From Microvirga massiliensis (GTDB lineage Bacteria; Pseudomonadota; Alphaproteobacteria; Rhizobiales; Beijerinckiaceae), in assembly GCF_001006805.1 (NCBI RefSeq), contig NZ_LN811353.1:77763-141762 (forward strand): a stretch of DNA of 64,000 nt, read 5' to 3'. Of the stretch, positions 40,034-48,850 are shown in pieces; positions within the stretch are counted from its first letter, which is position 1; the number at the start of each line of letters is the position of its first letter. Both the position numbers and the translations under genes were made by a program. The notes below the pieces were generated by a model that had not been told where the DNA came from, did not search any database, and saw nothing but the letters and a program-made list of their open reading frames with translations.

Positions 40034-41024
40034 TCCGGCCGGCGCGCGCGACGATGCCCCGGTACAGGCATCGAGGCCGGATCGTGTCGACGGAATTCTC
40101 ACGGTTCTGCCGGGGCTGATCGGCCTCGCTCTCGTCGCGTATGCCTATCTGGCCGGCGGTTACATCACATCCGTCGTCTCGTTCGGACTCGTCTATGCCC
40201 TGTTCGTCACCGGACTGAACTTGTTCATGGGCTATACCGGACAGGTCTCGTTCGGTCAGAACGCCTTTGCGGCGATCAGTGGCTATGCATCGGCGGTGCT
40301 GACGACCGCATATGGCTGGTCGGTGATCCCGGCTCTGCTCGTCGGCGTCGTCGGCGCACTCGTGGTTGCCCTCATCGTCGGCTACCCGGCATTACGGCTG
40401 CGCGGCCATTATCTCGCGATGGCGACGCTGGCGATCGGGTTGATCGCCTACGAGGTGGCGGTACAGTGGCAGTCGGTCACGCAAGGCTATATGGGGATTT
40501 CCGGAATCCCTCCGCTCGGCGCGTTCGGCTACGACATCCTCTCGGATCGCGGCAACCTCCTGTTCCTGACCTTCGTTGCCGCGCTCGGCATCGCGGCTTC
40601 GGCGCTGATCCGGCACTCACGCCTCGGCAGGGCGATGTCGGCCGTCGCCGGCAGTGAGGATGCAGCCCGGGCGCTCGGCATCGATGTCGCCCGCTACAAG
40701 CTTCTGGCCTTTCTCATTGCGGCCGCCTACGCGGCGCTGGCCGGCTCGCTTTTCGTCCATGTCGTCGGTTTCGTGAGCCCCGAGGTCTATGGGCTCCACA
40801 TGGTGAATCTCGCCTTCACGATGCTCTATGTGGGCGGCATCGGCACCATCATGGGTCCGCTCATCGGGGCGGTGATCATCATGCTGCTGCCCGAGACGAT
40901 CCGCAGTTTCAAGGACTACCAGGATCTCGCCTACGGCGCTGCCTTGATCCTGATCCTCATCTATGCGCCGCGCGGCCTCGCCTCGCTCGCGGATCTGTGG
41001 CGGAACCGGAAGAGGCGCACATGA
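39999..41024 (+). CDS. livM: ABC transporter permease, LivM-type
   Basis: Inner-membrane permease with eight or more hydrophobic segments, about 341 aa from ATG 39999 (MTSFRATTSARDPAG). The permease core begins at SVVSFGLVYALFVTGLNLFM, followed by GYTGQVSFGQNAFAAISGYA, a LivM landmark, and the EAA-like GSEDAARALGIDVARYKLL. It overlaps livF and its stop overlaps livG (ATGA). The start is uncertain by a few dozen codons, since the first 30 residues are hydrophilic. Confidence 0.9.
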   Translation: MTSFRATTSARDPAGARDDAPVQASRPDRVDGILTVLPGLIGLALVAYAYLAGGYITSVVSFGLVYALFVTGLNLFMGYTGQVSFGQNAFAAISGYASAVLTTAYGWSVIPALLVGVVGALVVALIVGYPALRLRGHYLAMATLAIGLIAYEVAVQWQSVTQGYMGISGIPPLGAFGYDILSDRGNLLFLTFVAALGIAASALIRHSRLGRAMSAVAGSEDAARALGIDVARYKLLAFLIAAAYAALAGSLFVHVVGFVSPEVYGLHMVNLAFTMLYVGGIGTIMGPLIGAVIIMLLPETIRSFKDYQDLAYGAALILILIYAPRGLASLADLWRNRKRRT

Positions 41025-41842
41025 CCCGACACTCGAACCGAACTGCAGCGGAACCGGGCACGATTCACGAGACCCGGCTATCGGTCAGAACTCTCACCAA
41101 GCGCTTCGGTGGTCTGGTCGCCGTCGATGCCGTCACCTTCGACGTTGCGCGAGCGGGTGTGACCGCCGTCATCGGTCCCAATGGCGCCGGCAAGACCACT
41201 CTCTTCAACACGATCGCGGGCGCGTTTCCCCCGACGGATGGCCGCGTGCTGTTCGAGGGCGACGACATCACGGGTCTGCCGCCGGAAAGGGTCGCCGCGC
41301 GTGGTCTGATCCGCACCTTTCAGCTCGTGCAGCTATTCCAGAACCTGTCCGTCAAGGAGAACGTCAAGGTCGGGCGGCATCTGCATACGCGCGGCGGACT
41401 TCTGGCGGCACTGCTGCGTCCGGGCTGGGCCCGGCGCGAGGAGGCGGGCGTGGAGCAGCGGGCGCGCGAACTGCTGGCCTTCGTGGGTCTCGATCATCGC
41501 GCCGAGCTTCCGGCCTCAGTCCTGCCCTATGGCCAGCAGCGGCTGCTCGAGATTGCCCGCGCCATGGCGGCAGAGCCGAAGCTGCTGCTGCTCGACGAGC
41601 CGGCAGCCGGTCTGAATGCCGACGAGACCCGTCGCCTTGCGGAGGTCATTCGCCGGATCGCGGATGATGGAACGACCGTGCTGCTGATCGAGCATGACAT
41701 GACGCTCGTGATGAACACCGCGGATTCAGTCGTGGTCCTCGATTTCGGCCGCAAGATCTCGGAGGGGACCCCGGATGCGGTTCGCGCCGATCCAGCCGTG
41801 ATCGAGGCTTATCTGGGCAGCCCGGAGACGCTCCATGCGTGA
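41021..41842 (+). CDS. livG: ABC transporter ATP-binding protein, LivG-type
   Basis: Second ATPase of the transporter. From ATG 41021 (MTRHSNRTAAEPG) it is about 273 aa. Walker A GPNGAGKT, LivG-type LIRTFQLVQLFQNLSVKENV, signature LPYGQQRLLEIARAM, Walker B LLLLDEPAAGLNADE, and HDMTLVM near the end. The start codon overlaps the livM stop. A start 8 codons upstream is possible. Confidence 0.93.
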   Translation: MTRHSNRTAAEPGTIHETRLSVRTLTKRFGGLVAVDAVTFDVARAGVTAVIGPNGAGKTTLFNTIAGAFPPTDGRVLFEGDDITGLPPERVAARGLIRTFQLVQLFQNLSVKENVKVGRHLHTRGGLLAALLRPGWARREEAGVEQRARELLAFVGLDHRAELPASVLPYGQQRLLEIARAMAAEPKLLLLDEPAAGLNADETRRLAEVIRRIADDGTTVLLIEHDMTLVMNTADSVVVLDFGRKISEGTPDAVRADPAVIEAYLGSPETLHA

Positions 41843-41884
41843 GGCCGTCCGTTATACATCCCCGGTGGTGTCGGGAGACTTATC

Positions 41885-42763
41885 GTGACCGATCCCTCCT
41901 ATATCGCGCAGATCCTGGTCAGCGGACTCGGCGTCGGCTGCGTCTACGGGCTGATCGCGATCGGCTTCTGCGTGATCTACAACGCCAGCGGCATCGTGAA
42001 TTTCGCGCAGGGCGCATTCGTGATGCTCGGCGGGATCATCACGCACGTGCTCCTGCAGAGCTACGGTGTGCCGCTGGTTCTGGCAGCGTGCCTCGCTACC
42101 GCATTCGTTGCGGCGCTCGGCGTGCTGGTCGAGCGGCTGGTCGTGCGGCCACTCTGGAATCGCAATGCCAGCATGTTCGTGATGATTCTCGCGACGCTGG
42201 CCGTCCAGATCGTGATCGAGCGCGCGACCCTGATCGCGGTAGGGGATCAGCCCAAGACGCTGCCGATGTTCACGGATCTGCCGCCGCTGCGGATTCTTGG
42301 CGTGGCCATCAGCTATCAGTTCTTCTGGATCGTCGGCGCCTCGCTCCTCGTGATCCTCGCGCTCGGCGCCTTCTTTTCCCGGACCCGCGTCGGCAAGGCG
42401 ATGCGGGCCTGTGCCATCAATCGTGAGGCGGCCGCCCTGCAGGGCATTCGCGTGTCGCGGATGCTTGCCCTCTCGTTCGCGCTCAGCGCCGCCCTCGGCG
42501 CGATTGCCGGGATCCTGATCACGCCGACCCAGTACATCGCCTTCAATCTCGGAGTGCCGTTCGCGATCTCGGGCTTCATCGCCGCGATCGTTGGCGGCTT
42601 CGGACGCCCGTTCGGCGCCTTCCTGGGCGGGCTCGCCCTCGGCGTGACACAGGCCGCAGCGGTGGTGGCGCTGGGCGCCGGCTACAAGAACGCCGCCGCG
42701 CTGACGGTGCTGCTCCTGTTCCTGTTCCTGCGTCCGCAGGGAATCCTGGGTGCCGCCAAATAG
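41885..42763 (+). CDS. livH: ABC transporter permease, LivH-type
   Basis: Inner-membrane permease of 292 aa with about eight hydrophobic segments, starting at GTG 41885 after GGGAGA. It opens with ILVSGLGVGCVYGLIAIGFC and has the LivH landmark NFAQGAFVMLGG and the conserved permease loop GKAMRACAINREAAALQGI. It ends FLRPQGILGAAK. The transporter set is then complete: binding protein, two ATPases, two permeases. Confidence 0.93.
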   Translation: MTDPSYIAQILVSGLGVGCVYGLIAIGFCVIYNASGIVNFAQGAFVMLGGIITHVLLQSYGVPLVLAACLATAFVAALGVLVERLVVRPLWNRNASMFVMILATLAVQIVIERATLIAVGDQPKTLPMFTDLPPLRILGVAISYQFFWIVGASLLVILALGAFFSRTRVGKAMRACAINREAAALQGIRVSRMLALSFALSAALGAIAGILITPTQYIAFNLGVPFAISGFIAAIVGGFGRPFGAFLGGLALGVTQAAAVVALGAGYKNAAALTVLLLFLFLRPQGILGAAK

Positions 42764-42792
42764 GCGGGAGTACGGCCAAAAGGGAGAAAGCC

Positions 42793-43125
42793 ATGGATGT
42801 TCGGAAGATCGACTGGAACGCGATCCCCTGGAAGGAGATCCGGCCAGGAGTCGAGCAGAAGGCGTTTTCCGGAGAGGGGGCGACAGTCGCCCTTCACCGG
42901 CTTGCGCCGGGGCACGAGCCGAAGCCCCACAGCCACCCCAACGAGCAGATCGCCTATATCATCGCCGGCACGATGCGCTTCCATGTCGGTGACGAGAGCC
43001 ATCTGCTCGGGCCGGGTGGGGTGCTCGTGGTGCCGCCGAACGTGGTCCATTGGGGCGAGGTGGTCGGCGACGAGCCGGTCCTCAACCTTGACGTGTTCAC
43101 GCCACGCCGCCCCGAATATGCCTGA
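42793..43125 (+). CDS. Cupin-domain protein
   Basis: Single-domain cupin of 110 aa. Metal-ligand pattern: H46 and H48 in PKPHSHPNEQ, E51, and H86 in PPNVVHWGE, with GTMRFHVGDESHLLGPGG between the two cupin motifs. All four ligands of a functional metal site are present, so an enzymatic role is possible. It is the last gene of the hyu/liv unit, 29 bp after livH, with GGGAG before the start. Possible roles are isomerase, dioxygenase or binding protein; none can be fixed. Confidence 0.85.
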   Translation: MDVRKIDWNAIPWKEIRPGVEQKAFSGEGATVALHRLAPGHEPKPHSHPNEQIAYIIAGTMRFHVGDESHLLGPGGVLVVPPNVVHWGEVVGDEPVLNLDVFTPRRPEYA

Positions 43126-43501
43126 CCGGTCTGCCCCGCCGAGGTGAGGCTCCTCGGCAGGCTCTCGTCCAGCCGCGCTTGCTCCGAGGCAGGCGAGGGA
43201 GTCCCTCTCAGGGACGAGGTGACGATTTCACCTTGTTTCCCTGCGGGTTTTACCCTATGTCGACACCTCTCTCCGATCGCTGGTCGCGGCTGGGGCCTTT
43301 TGGCACGCCCGTATCGGTCCTCCTTTAGACGGTGATCCGGGAGATCGTTACGTTTCCGTCCGTCGACGATGCGCCGGCCCGCTCATGAAGCGGCACGCCA
43401 TGGACCAGGCCCAAGAGGGGCGTCCCTGGCAGCGATGGATGGAAGCGGCCCGTGACACGAGCCGCCGGCGCCGCCCCGAGATGGGCCATTCAGGAGAATG
43501 C
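43126..43501. other. Gene-free spacer before rpsA with a hairpin after the cupin gene
   Basis: A stem GCCGAGG/CCTCGGC (43138-43144 with 43152-43158) lies 12 bases after the cupin stop and may end the hyu/liv transcript; no good T run follows. The rest should hold the rpsA promoter. Many alphaproteobacteria have cmk directly upstream of rpsA; it is not here. A frame open from 43385 into rpsA has no ribosome binding site and looks non-coding. Confidence 0.5.
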
Positions 43502-45205
43502 ATGTCAGCACAATTGCAAACGGCGCCGAGCCGCGAGGATTTCGCAGCCCTGCTCGAGGAATCCTTCCGCGAGTCGGAGATTCATGAAGGTTCCGTCGTC
43601 AAGGGAACCGTGGTCGCGATCGAGAAGGACGTCGCGGTCATCGATATCGGCGCCAAGACCGAGGGCCGCGTGGCCCTGAAGGAATTCACCGGCCCCGGAC
43701 GCGACCAGACGCTCAATGTCGGCGACGAGGTCGAGGTCTATGTCGAGCGCATCGAGAACGCGCTGGGCGAGGCCGTCATTTCCCGCGACAAGGCTCGCCG
43801 CGAGGAATCGTGGGTGAAGCTCGAGAAGGCGTTCGAGAGCAACGAGCGCGTCAACGGCGTCATCTTCAACCAAGTCAAGGGCGGCTACACGGTCGACCTC
43901 GACGGCGCGGTGGCCTTCCTGCCCCGCTCGCAGGTCGATATCCGCCCGGTCCGCGACGTCACCCCGCTCATGGGCGTTCCGCAGCCGTTCCAGATCCTCA
44001 AGATGGATCGCCGGCGCGGCAACATCGTGGTCTCCCGCCGCACGGTGCTCGAGGAGAGCCGGGCCGAGCAGCGCTCCGAGCTCGTGGCGAACCTCGAGGA
44101 AGGCCAGGTCATCGACGGCGTGGTCAAGAACATCACCGAATACGGTGCGTTCGTCGACCTCGGCGGCATCGACGGGCTCCTGCACGTCACCGACATGGCA
44201 TGGCGCCGCGTCAATCACCCGAGCGAGGTGGTCAATATCGGCCAGACCGTGAAGGTGAAGATCATCAAGATCAACCACGAGACGCACCGCATCTCGCTCG
44301 GCATCAAGCAGCTTCTGGCCGATCCGTGGGAGGGCATCGCCGCCCGCTATCCGGTCGGGGCGAAGCTCAAGGGTCGCGTCACGAACATCACCGATTACGG
44401 CGCGTTCGTGGAGCTCGAGCCGGGGATCGAGGGCCTCATCCACGTCTCCGAGATGTCCTGGACGAAGAAGAACGTCCATCCGGGCAAGATCGTCTCCACC
44501 TCCCAGGAGGTTGAGGTGGTCATTCTCGAGGTCGATGCGGTCAAGCGGCGGATCTCGCTCGGTCTCAAGCAGACCCTGCAGAACCCGTGGGAAGCCTTCG
44601 CCGAGAAGCACCCCGTCGGCTCGACCGTCGAGGGCGAGGTCAAGAACAAGACCGAGTTCGGCCTGTTCATCGGCCTCGAAGGCGATGTGGACGGCATGGT
44701 CCACCTCTCCGACCTCGACTGGAACCGTCCCGGCGAGCAGGTCATCGACGACTTCAAGAAGGGCGATATCGTGCGCGCCCAGGTCCTCGACGTCGACGTC
44801 GAGAAGGAGCGCATCTCGCTCGGCATCAAGCAGCTCGCGGGTGATCCCTTTGCGGAAGCCGGCGAGATCAAGCGCGGCCAGATCGTCACCTGCGAGATTC
44901 TCGAGGTGAAGGATTCCGGCCTCGAGGTGAAGATCGTCGACACCGACCTGACGACCTTCATCAAGCGCGCCGAACTCGCCCGCGATCGCGCCGACCAGCG
45001 TCCCGAGCGATTCGCGCCCGGCGAGAAGGTCGATGCCCGCGTGACGCAGTTCGACCGCAAGGCGCGCCGCGTGACCCTCTCGATCAAGGCGCTCGAGATG
45101 GCCGAGGAGAAGGAGGCGATCGCCCAGTACGGCTCGACCGACTCCGGCGCGTCGCTCGGCGACATCCTCGGTGCGGCCCTCAAGGCCCGCACCGACAAGA
45201 AGTAA
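43502..45205 (+). CDS. rpsA: 30S ribosomal protein S1
   Basis: Large RNA-binding ribosomal protein that captures mRNA on the 30S subunit. The 567-aa product carries six S1 repeats, visible as recurring pieces such as VKGTVVAIEKDVAVIDIGAK, KNITEYGAFVDLGGIDGLLH, TNITDYGAFVELEPGIEGLI, KNKTEFGLFIGLEGDVDGM and the repeated RISLGIKQL. AGGAGA before ATG 43502 (MSAQLQTAPSREDFA) fixes the start. Single gene with a strong terminator after it. Confidence 0.97.
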   Translation: MSAQLQTAPSREDFAALLEESFRESEIHEGSVVKGTVVAIEKDVAVIDIGAKTEGRVALKEFTGPGRDQTLNVGDEVEVYVERIENALGEAVISRDKARREESWVKLEKAFESNERVNGVIFNQVKGGYTVDLDGAVAFLPRSQVDIRPVRDVTPLMGVPQPFQILKMDRRRGNIVVSRRTVLEESRAEQRSELVANLEEGQVIDGVVKNITEYGAFVDLGGIDGLLHVTDMAWRRVNHPSEVVNIGQTVKVKIIKINHETHRISLGIKQLLADPWEGIAARYPVGAKLKGRVTNITDYGAFVELEPGIEGLIHVSEMSWTKKNVHPGKIVSTSQEVEVVILEVDAVKRRISLGLKQTLQNPWEAFAEKHPVGSTVEGEVKNKTEFGLFIGLEGDVDGMVHLSDLDWNRPGEQVIDDFKKGDIVRAQVLDVDVEKERISLGIKQLAGDPFAEAGEIKRGQIVTCEILEVKDSGLEVKIVDTDLTTFIKRAELARDRADQRPERFAPGEKVDARVTQFDRKARRVTLSIKALEMAEEKEAIAQYGSTDSGASLGDILGAALKARTDKK

Positions 45206-45511
45206 GATGCCGCCCCGGGCCCATGAGCCCGGGTCGCATCCCATCGATTATCCTGGAGGCCCGCGCGTCCGTCGCGCGGGCTTTCTTGTATCCTGCGCAA
45301 TCCCACCGGCATTCACGGCCGAGCCGATTGGCGGGCTGGCAGACATGAACTGCCGGACGGGTGTTCCACCCCGTGGCCTGATGCTCTAATGTCCCCCGCA
45401 CGTCGTGCCCCGGGTTTTCCGCCCTTCCCATTTCGGGCGGAACTCCTAACTGCGCGGTCCGGGCCGCGGGAGCCTGCTCCGGGGTCGACCTTCTCGTACG
45501 GATTCAGATCA
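45206..45511. other. Spacer between rpsA and sppA
   Basis: About 306 bases holding the rpsA terminators in the left third. The remainder should contain the sppA promoter. A frame open from 45389 into sppA reads as Pro/Arg-rich and is not convincing as coding. Confidence 0.45.
45259..45287 (+). terminator. Rho-independent terminator of rpsA
   Basis: GCCCGCGCG (45259-45267) pairs with CGCGCGGGC (45273-45281) around TCCGT, followed by TTTCTT. It stands 54 bases after the rpsA stop. A second GC-rich hairpin (CCCGGGC with GCCCGGG, about 45214-45233) precedes it. Confidence 0.85.
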
Positions 45512-46474
45512 ATGGACCCCGAAGCACTCGTCGATCGCCGCCGCCTGCGTCGCAAGATCTCGTTCTGGCGCGTGGTCGGCTTCCTGTCCCTGATCGTTGC
45601 CGTGGTGGCCCTGTCCTATGTGTTCCTTCGCGAGGAGGGCGTTCCGGTCGGCCAATCCCATATCGCGCGCGTGTCGATCGACGGGTTCATCGGGGATTCC
45701 CGGCGGCACACGGAATTGTTCCGCCGGGTCGGCGAGGCGCGTTCCGTGGCCGGCGTCGTCGTCTCCATCGACAGCCCCGGCGGGACAACGACAGGCGCCG
45801 AAGAACTCTTCCGGGGTCTGCGCCGGCTCGCGGAAAAGAAACCGATGGTTGCATTCGTCGACGGCACCGCGGCTTCGGGCGGCTACATCACGGCCCTTGC
45901 GGCCGATCGCATCGTCGCGCGCGAGACGTCGATCGTCGGCTCGATCGGCGTGATCCTGCAATACCCGCAGGTTTCCGAACTGCTCACCAAGCTCGGCGTC
46001 CAGGTCGAGGAGGTCAAGTCCAGTCCTCTGAAGGCCGAGCCGAGCGGCTTCCGGCCGACGCCCCCCGAAGCGCGTGCGGCGCTGCAGCAGGTCGTGAACG
46101 ATACCTACGAGTGGTTCAAGAATCTGGTCGGCACGCGGCGTCATTTCGAGCCTGCCGAACTCGCGCGCGTGTCGGACGGGCGCGTCTTCAATGGCCGTCA
46201 GGGGCTCGAGTTGAAGCTCGTCGATGAGCTCGGAACAGAACGTGACGCCATCGCATGGCTCGAGCGCGAAAAGGGGGTGTCGCGTGATCTTCCCGTGCGT
46301 GACTGGAAGCCGCGCAGCGACAGAGATTTCTCGTTGTTCGCCTATGCTGCGCAGGGTGCGGATCTTCTGGGCTGGCGCGAGATCGGTGCGGCGTTGCGCG
46401 AAACCGGTGCCGCTCTATCTGTCCGACAGCTTGACGGGCTGTTGGCCGTCTGGCACCCTGCCTCCGAAAAATGA
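45512..46474 (+). CDS. sppA: Signal peptide peptidase SppA (short form)
   Basis: Membrane-anchored serine protease that degrades cleaved signal peptides. From ATG 45512 (MDPEALVDRRRLRRKISF) it is 320 aa with one N-terminal membrane helix (about 18-38, WRVVGFLSLIVAVVALSYVF). The Ser nucleophile is in GTAASGGYITALAADRI and the general-base Lys in EVKSSPLKAEPSG, giving the Ser-Lys pair. GVVVSIDSPGGTTTGAEEL is also typical. The short form is the bacterial SppA36 type. It leads into ihfB after 35 bp. Confidence 0.93.
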   Translation: MDPEALVDRRRLRRKISFWRVVGFLSLIVAVVALSYVFLREEGVPVGQSHIARVSIDGFIGDSRRHTELFRRVGEARSVAGVVVSIDSPGGTTTGAEELFRGLRRLAEKKPMVAFVDGTAASGGYITALAADRIVARETSIVGSIGVILQYPQVSELLTKLGVQVEEVKSSPLKAEPSGFRPTPPEARAALQQVVNDTYEWFKNLVGTRRHFEPAELARVSDGRVFNGRQGLELKLVDELGTERDAIAWLEREKGVSRDLPVRDWKPRSDRDFSLFAYAAQGADLLGWREIGAALRETGAALSVRQLDGLLAVWHPASEK

Positions 46475-46509
46475 CGTATTGACAAAGACCTAGCGACGGC
46501 CAGCCCATC

Positions 46510-46827
46510 ATGATCAAGTCGGAACTGGTGCTCAGGATCGCTGAGCGCAACCCGCATCTTTATCAGCGTGACGTCGAGAACATCGTGAATGCGATCCTCG
46601 ACACGATCGCGACTGCTCTGGCCAACGGCGACCGTGTCGAGTTGCGCGGCTTCGGCGCTTTCTCCGTCAAGAAGCGTGATGCGCGAACCGGCCGGAACCC
46701 GCGCACAGGCGAGACGGTGGCCGTCTCCGAGAAAGTGATTCCCGTGTTCAAGACCGGCAAGGAGATGCGCCTGCGCCTCAATGCGGTTCCGCCCAAGAAG
46801 GCGAAGCTCGCGGCCGGTGCTCGCTAA
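46510..46827 (+). CDS. ihfB: Integration host factor beta subunit
   Basis: DNA-bending nucleoid protein subunit. The 105-aa protein opens [17 protein letters not shown] and has the HU/IHF arm with GRNPRTGE, where the conserved Pro (P64) intercalates into DNA. A Lys/Ala-rich tail follows ([12 protein letters not shown]). It acts with IhfA, not in this window. Gap of 15 bp to the LapA-like gene. Confidence 0.95.
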   Translation: MIKSELVLRIAERNPHLYQRDVENIVNAILDTIATALANGDRVELRGFGAFSVKKRDARTGRNPRTGETVAVSEKVIPVFKTGKEMRLRLNAVPPKKAKLAAGAR

Positions 46828-46842
46828 AAACAGGATTTCTCC

Positions 46843-47208
46843 ATGATCCGCTTTCTCAAGGCCCTGGTCCTGCTGCCGGTCGCGATCATCGTCATCCTGC
46901 TCGCGGTGGCGAACCGCGGCCCGGTGTTGCTCTCGCTCGATCCGTTCTCTCAGGAAGTCCCGGAGATCGCCTTCGAGGTGCCTCTCTATGCGGTGATTTT
47001 CGCGTCGGTGATGGTCGGCGTCGTGATTGGTGGCATTGCAGCCTGGGTCGCGCAGCGGCCGAACCGCCAGGAGCGCCGCCGCTACCGGCGCGAGGCGAGC
47101 CTTCTTCGCCGGGAGGCGGATCGCGTCCGGACCGAATCCGCGCGGCGCCGGGAAAACCAGGAGGCGAGGAACCTTCCGGCGCTGCCCTCTGCTGCACCTC
47201 AGGCGTGA
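46843..47208 (+). CDS. LapA-domain membrane protein (DUF1049)
   Basis: Small inner-membrane protein of 121 aa with two hydrophobic segments (about 7-27 and 46-70, with the VVIGGIAAWV landmark) and a basic coiled tail rich in Arg (RRYRREASLLRREADRVRTE). This matches the LapA/YciS group that partners LapB in controlling lipopolysaccharide synthesis in E. coli; the role in this organism is inferred. It overlaps the next gene by 4 nt. Confidence 0.88.
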   Translation: MIRFLKALVLLPVAIIVILLAVANRGPVLLSLDPFSQEVPEIAFEVPLYAVIFASVMVGVVIGGIAAWVAQRPNRQERRRYRREASLLRREADRVRTESARRRENQEARNLPALPSAAPQA

Positions 47209-48173
47209 GCGGTCCGATGCGGGTCATTACGGCGTCGGAGATCGACGCCGCTCTCACCTTCGAGAGCCTTATCGAGGCCGTGAAGGAGGCGTTTCTGGGT
47301 GACGTGGTCGTTCCGGCCCGCCATCATCACGATATGGAACAGCCCGCCGGTGCCACCGCGACGCTGCTGCTGATGCCGGCCTGGACGGGGGCGACAAGCC
47401 CCGAAGGCTTCATAGGCGTGAAGGTCCTGTCCGTGTTTCCGGACAACGGCGCGCGCGGACTTCCGAGCATTCAGGGCACCTATATCCTCCTCGATGGCCG
47501 GACCGGGGTTCCGCACGCTGCCCTTGACGGCAGCCGGCTGACTGTCTGGCGCACCGCCGCAGCTTCGGCGCTGGCTGCCCGTCATCTCGCCCATCCGGAG
47601 GCGTCGCGGATGGTGATGGTCGGGGCTGGTGCTCTCGCGCCCTTTCTGATCCGTGCGCATCGAAGCCAGCGGCCCATCCGGGACGTCAAGCTCTGGAATC
47701 ACAGGCCCGAACGCGCCGTCGCACTCGCTGCGCAACTCGCCGCGGAAGGGCTTCCGGTCGCCGCGACGGAGGATCTTGAAACGGCCGTTCGCGAAGCCGA
47801 TCTCGTCTCCTGCGCGACCCTGTCGGGAGTTCCGATCGTCAAGGGCGCCTGGCTGAAGGAGGGCGCGCATCTCGACCTCGTGGGCGCCTTCAGCCCGCGG
47901 ATGCGCGAGGCGGATGATCATGCGTTGCAGCGCAGCGAGGTCTATGTCGATACGCCTGTGGCCCTGAGCGAAGGGGGCGATGTCGCGCTCGCTCTCGCTT
48001 CGGGCGCCATCGACCGAGATCACGTGCGCGGAACACTCGTGGATCTCTGTCGTGAAGGGGGCGTGAGAAACCGTGCGCCCGGGGCGATCACGGTGTTCAA
48101 GTCCGTCGGTGCGGCTATCGAGGATCTCGCAGCGGCTCAACTCGTCTGGCGCCAAATCTCCGGCGTCGCGTAA
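47205..48173 (+). CDS. Ornithine cyclodeaminase / mu-crystallin family protein
   Basis: NAD(P)-dependent enzyme of 322 aa in the OCD family, whose members are ornithine cyclodeaminase, alanine dehydrogenase or ketimine reductase. The nucleotide-binding stretch is MVMVGAGALAPFLIRAH, and the substrate-side Arg/Lys region is in GFIGVKVLSVFPDNGARGLP. The exact activity is not determined. GTG 47205 overlaps the lapA-like stop; an ATG at 47217 is an alternative. It lies 8 bp before trpF, an arrangement seen in some relatives but not part of tryptophan synthesis as known. Confidence 0.88.
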   Translation: MSGPMRVITASEIDAALTFESLIEAVKEAFLGDVVVPARHHHDMEQPAGATATLLLMPAWTGATSPEGFIGVKVLSVFPDNGARGLPSIQGTYILLDGRTGVPHAALDGSRLTVWRTAAASALAARHLAHPEASRMVMVGAGALAPFLIRAHRSQRPIRDVKLWNHRPERAVALAAQLAAEGLPVAATEDLETAVREADLVSCATLSGVPIVKGAWLKEGAHLDLVGAFSPRMREADDHALQRSEVYVDTPVALSEGGDVALALASGAIDRDHVRGTLVDLCREGGVRNRAPGAITVFKSVGAAIEDLAAAQLVWRQISGVA

Positions 48174-48181
48174 CGGCTTTC

Positions 48182-48850
48182 ATGGACGGTTTCGTCAAGA
48201 TCTGCGGCCTGTCGACGGCTGACGCCTTGAGCGCTGCGCTCGAGGCGGGCGCCGACATGGTGGGCTTCGTGCGCTTCGCGCGCAGTCCGCGGCACATCCC
48301 GCTCGACATCGGCCATGCTCTGTCCGCGGCCGCGGCAGGTCGTGCCCAGCGCGTCCTACTCATGGTCGATCCGAGCGATGCCGAACTCGACGAGGCGGTG
48401 GGCGCGATTGGGCCCGACTGGGTTCAACTGCACGGCCGGGAAAGTCCGGAGCGGGTCGCGGCAATCCGCGCGCGGGGCAGGCCGGTCCTGAAGGCGGTCG
48501 GGATCGCGGGACCGGAGGACATTGCCTGGGCCCAGACCTATCGCGCCGTTGCCGACGCCCTGCTGCTCGATGCGAAATCCCCACCCGGCGGTCTCCCAGG
48601 CGGCAACGGGCTCGCCTTCGACTGGCGCCTCCTGGCCGGGCTTGACCCCGCGATGAAGTTCATGCTGTCAGGGGGGCTCGACGCCGGGAGCGTCGGGGAA
48701 GCCATCGCGCTGACGGGCGCCCGTGCCGTGGACGTCTCGTCCGGGGTCGAGGCGCGGCCCGGGGTGAAGGATCCCGAGCGCATCAGGGCTTTCGTGAGAG
48801 CCGCCCGCGCGGCCCTTTCCGCCAACCAGACCAGGGCAGGCAGGACGTGA
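48182..48850 (+). CDS. trpF: Phosphoribosylanthranilate isomerase
   Basis: Third-to-last step group of tryptophan synthesis: Amadori rearrangement of phosphoribosylanthranilate. 222 aa with the TIM-barrel landmarks FVKICGLST (catalytic Cys 8), [23 protein letters not shown] and [16 protein letters not shown] with the catalytic-side Asp, then [18 protein letters not shown]. Its stop overlaps the trpB start by 4 nt. Confidence 0.95.
   Translation: MDGFVKICGLSTADALSAALEAGADMVGFVRFARSPRHIPLDIGHALSAAAAGRAQRVLLMVDPSDAELDEAVGAIGPDWVQLHGRESPERVAAIRARGRPVLKAVGIAGPEDIAWAQTYRAVADALLLDAKSPPGGLPGGNGLAFDWRLLAGLDPAMKFMLSGGLDAGSVGEAIALTGARAVDVSSGVEARPGVKDPERIRAFVRAARAALSANQTRAGRT

Noticed and set aside
43505..45244. 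579-codon minus-strand open frame opposite rpsA
   Set aside because: Antisense of ribosomal protein S1; repetitive because S1 repeats itself, not because it encodes a repeat protein.
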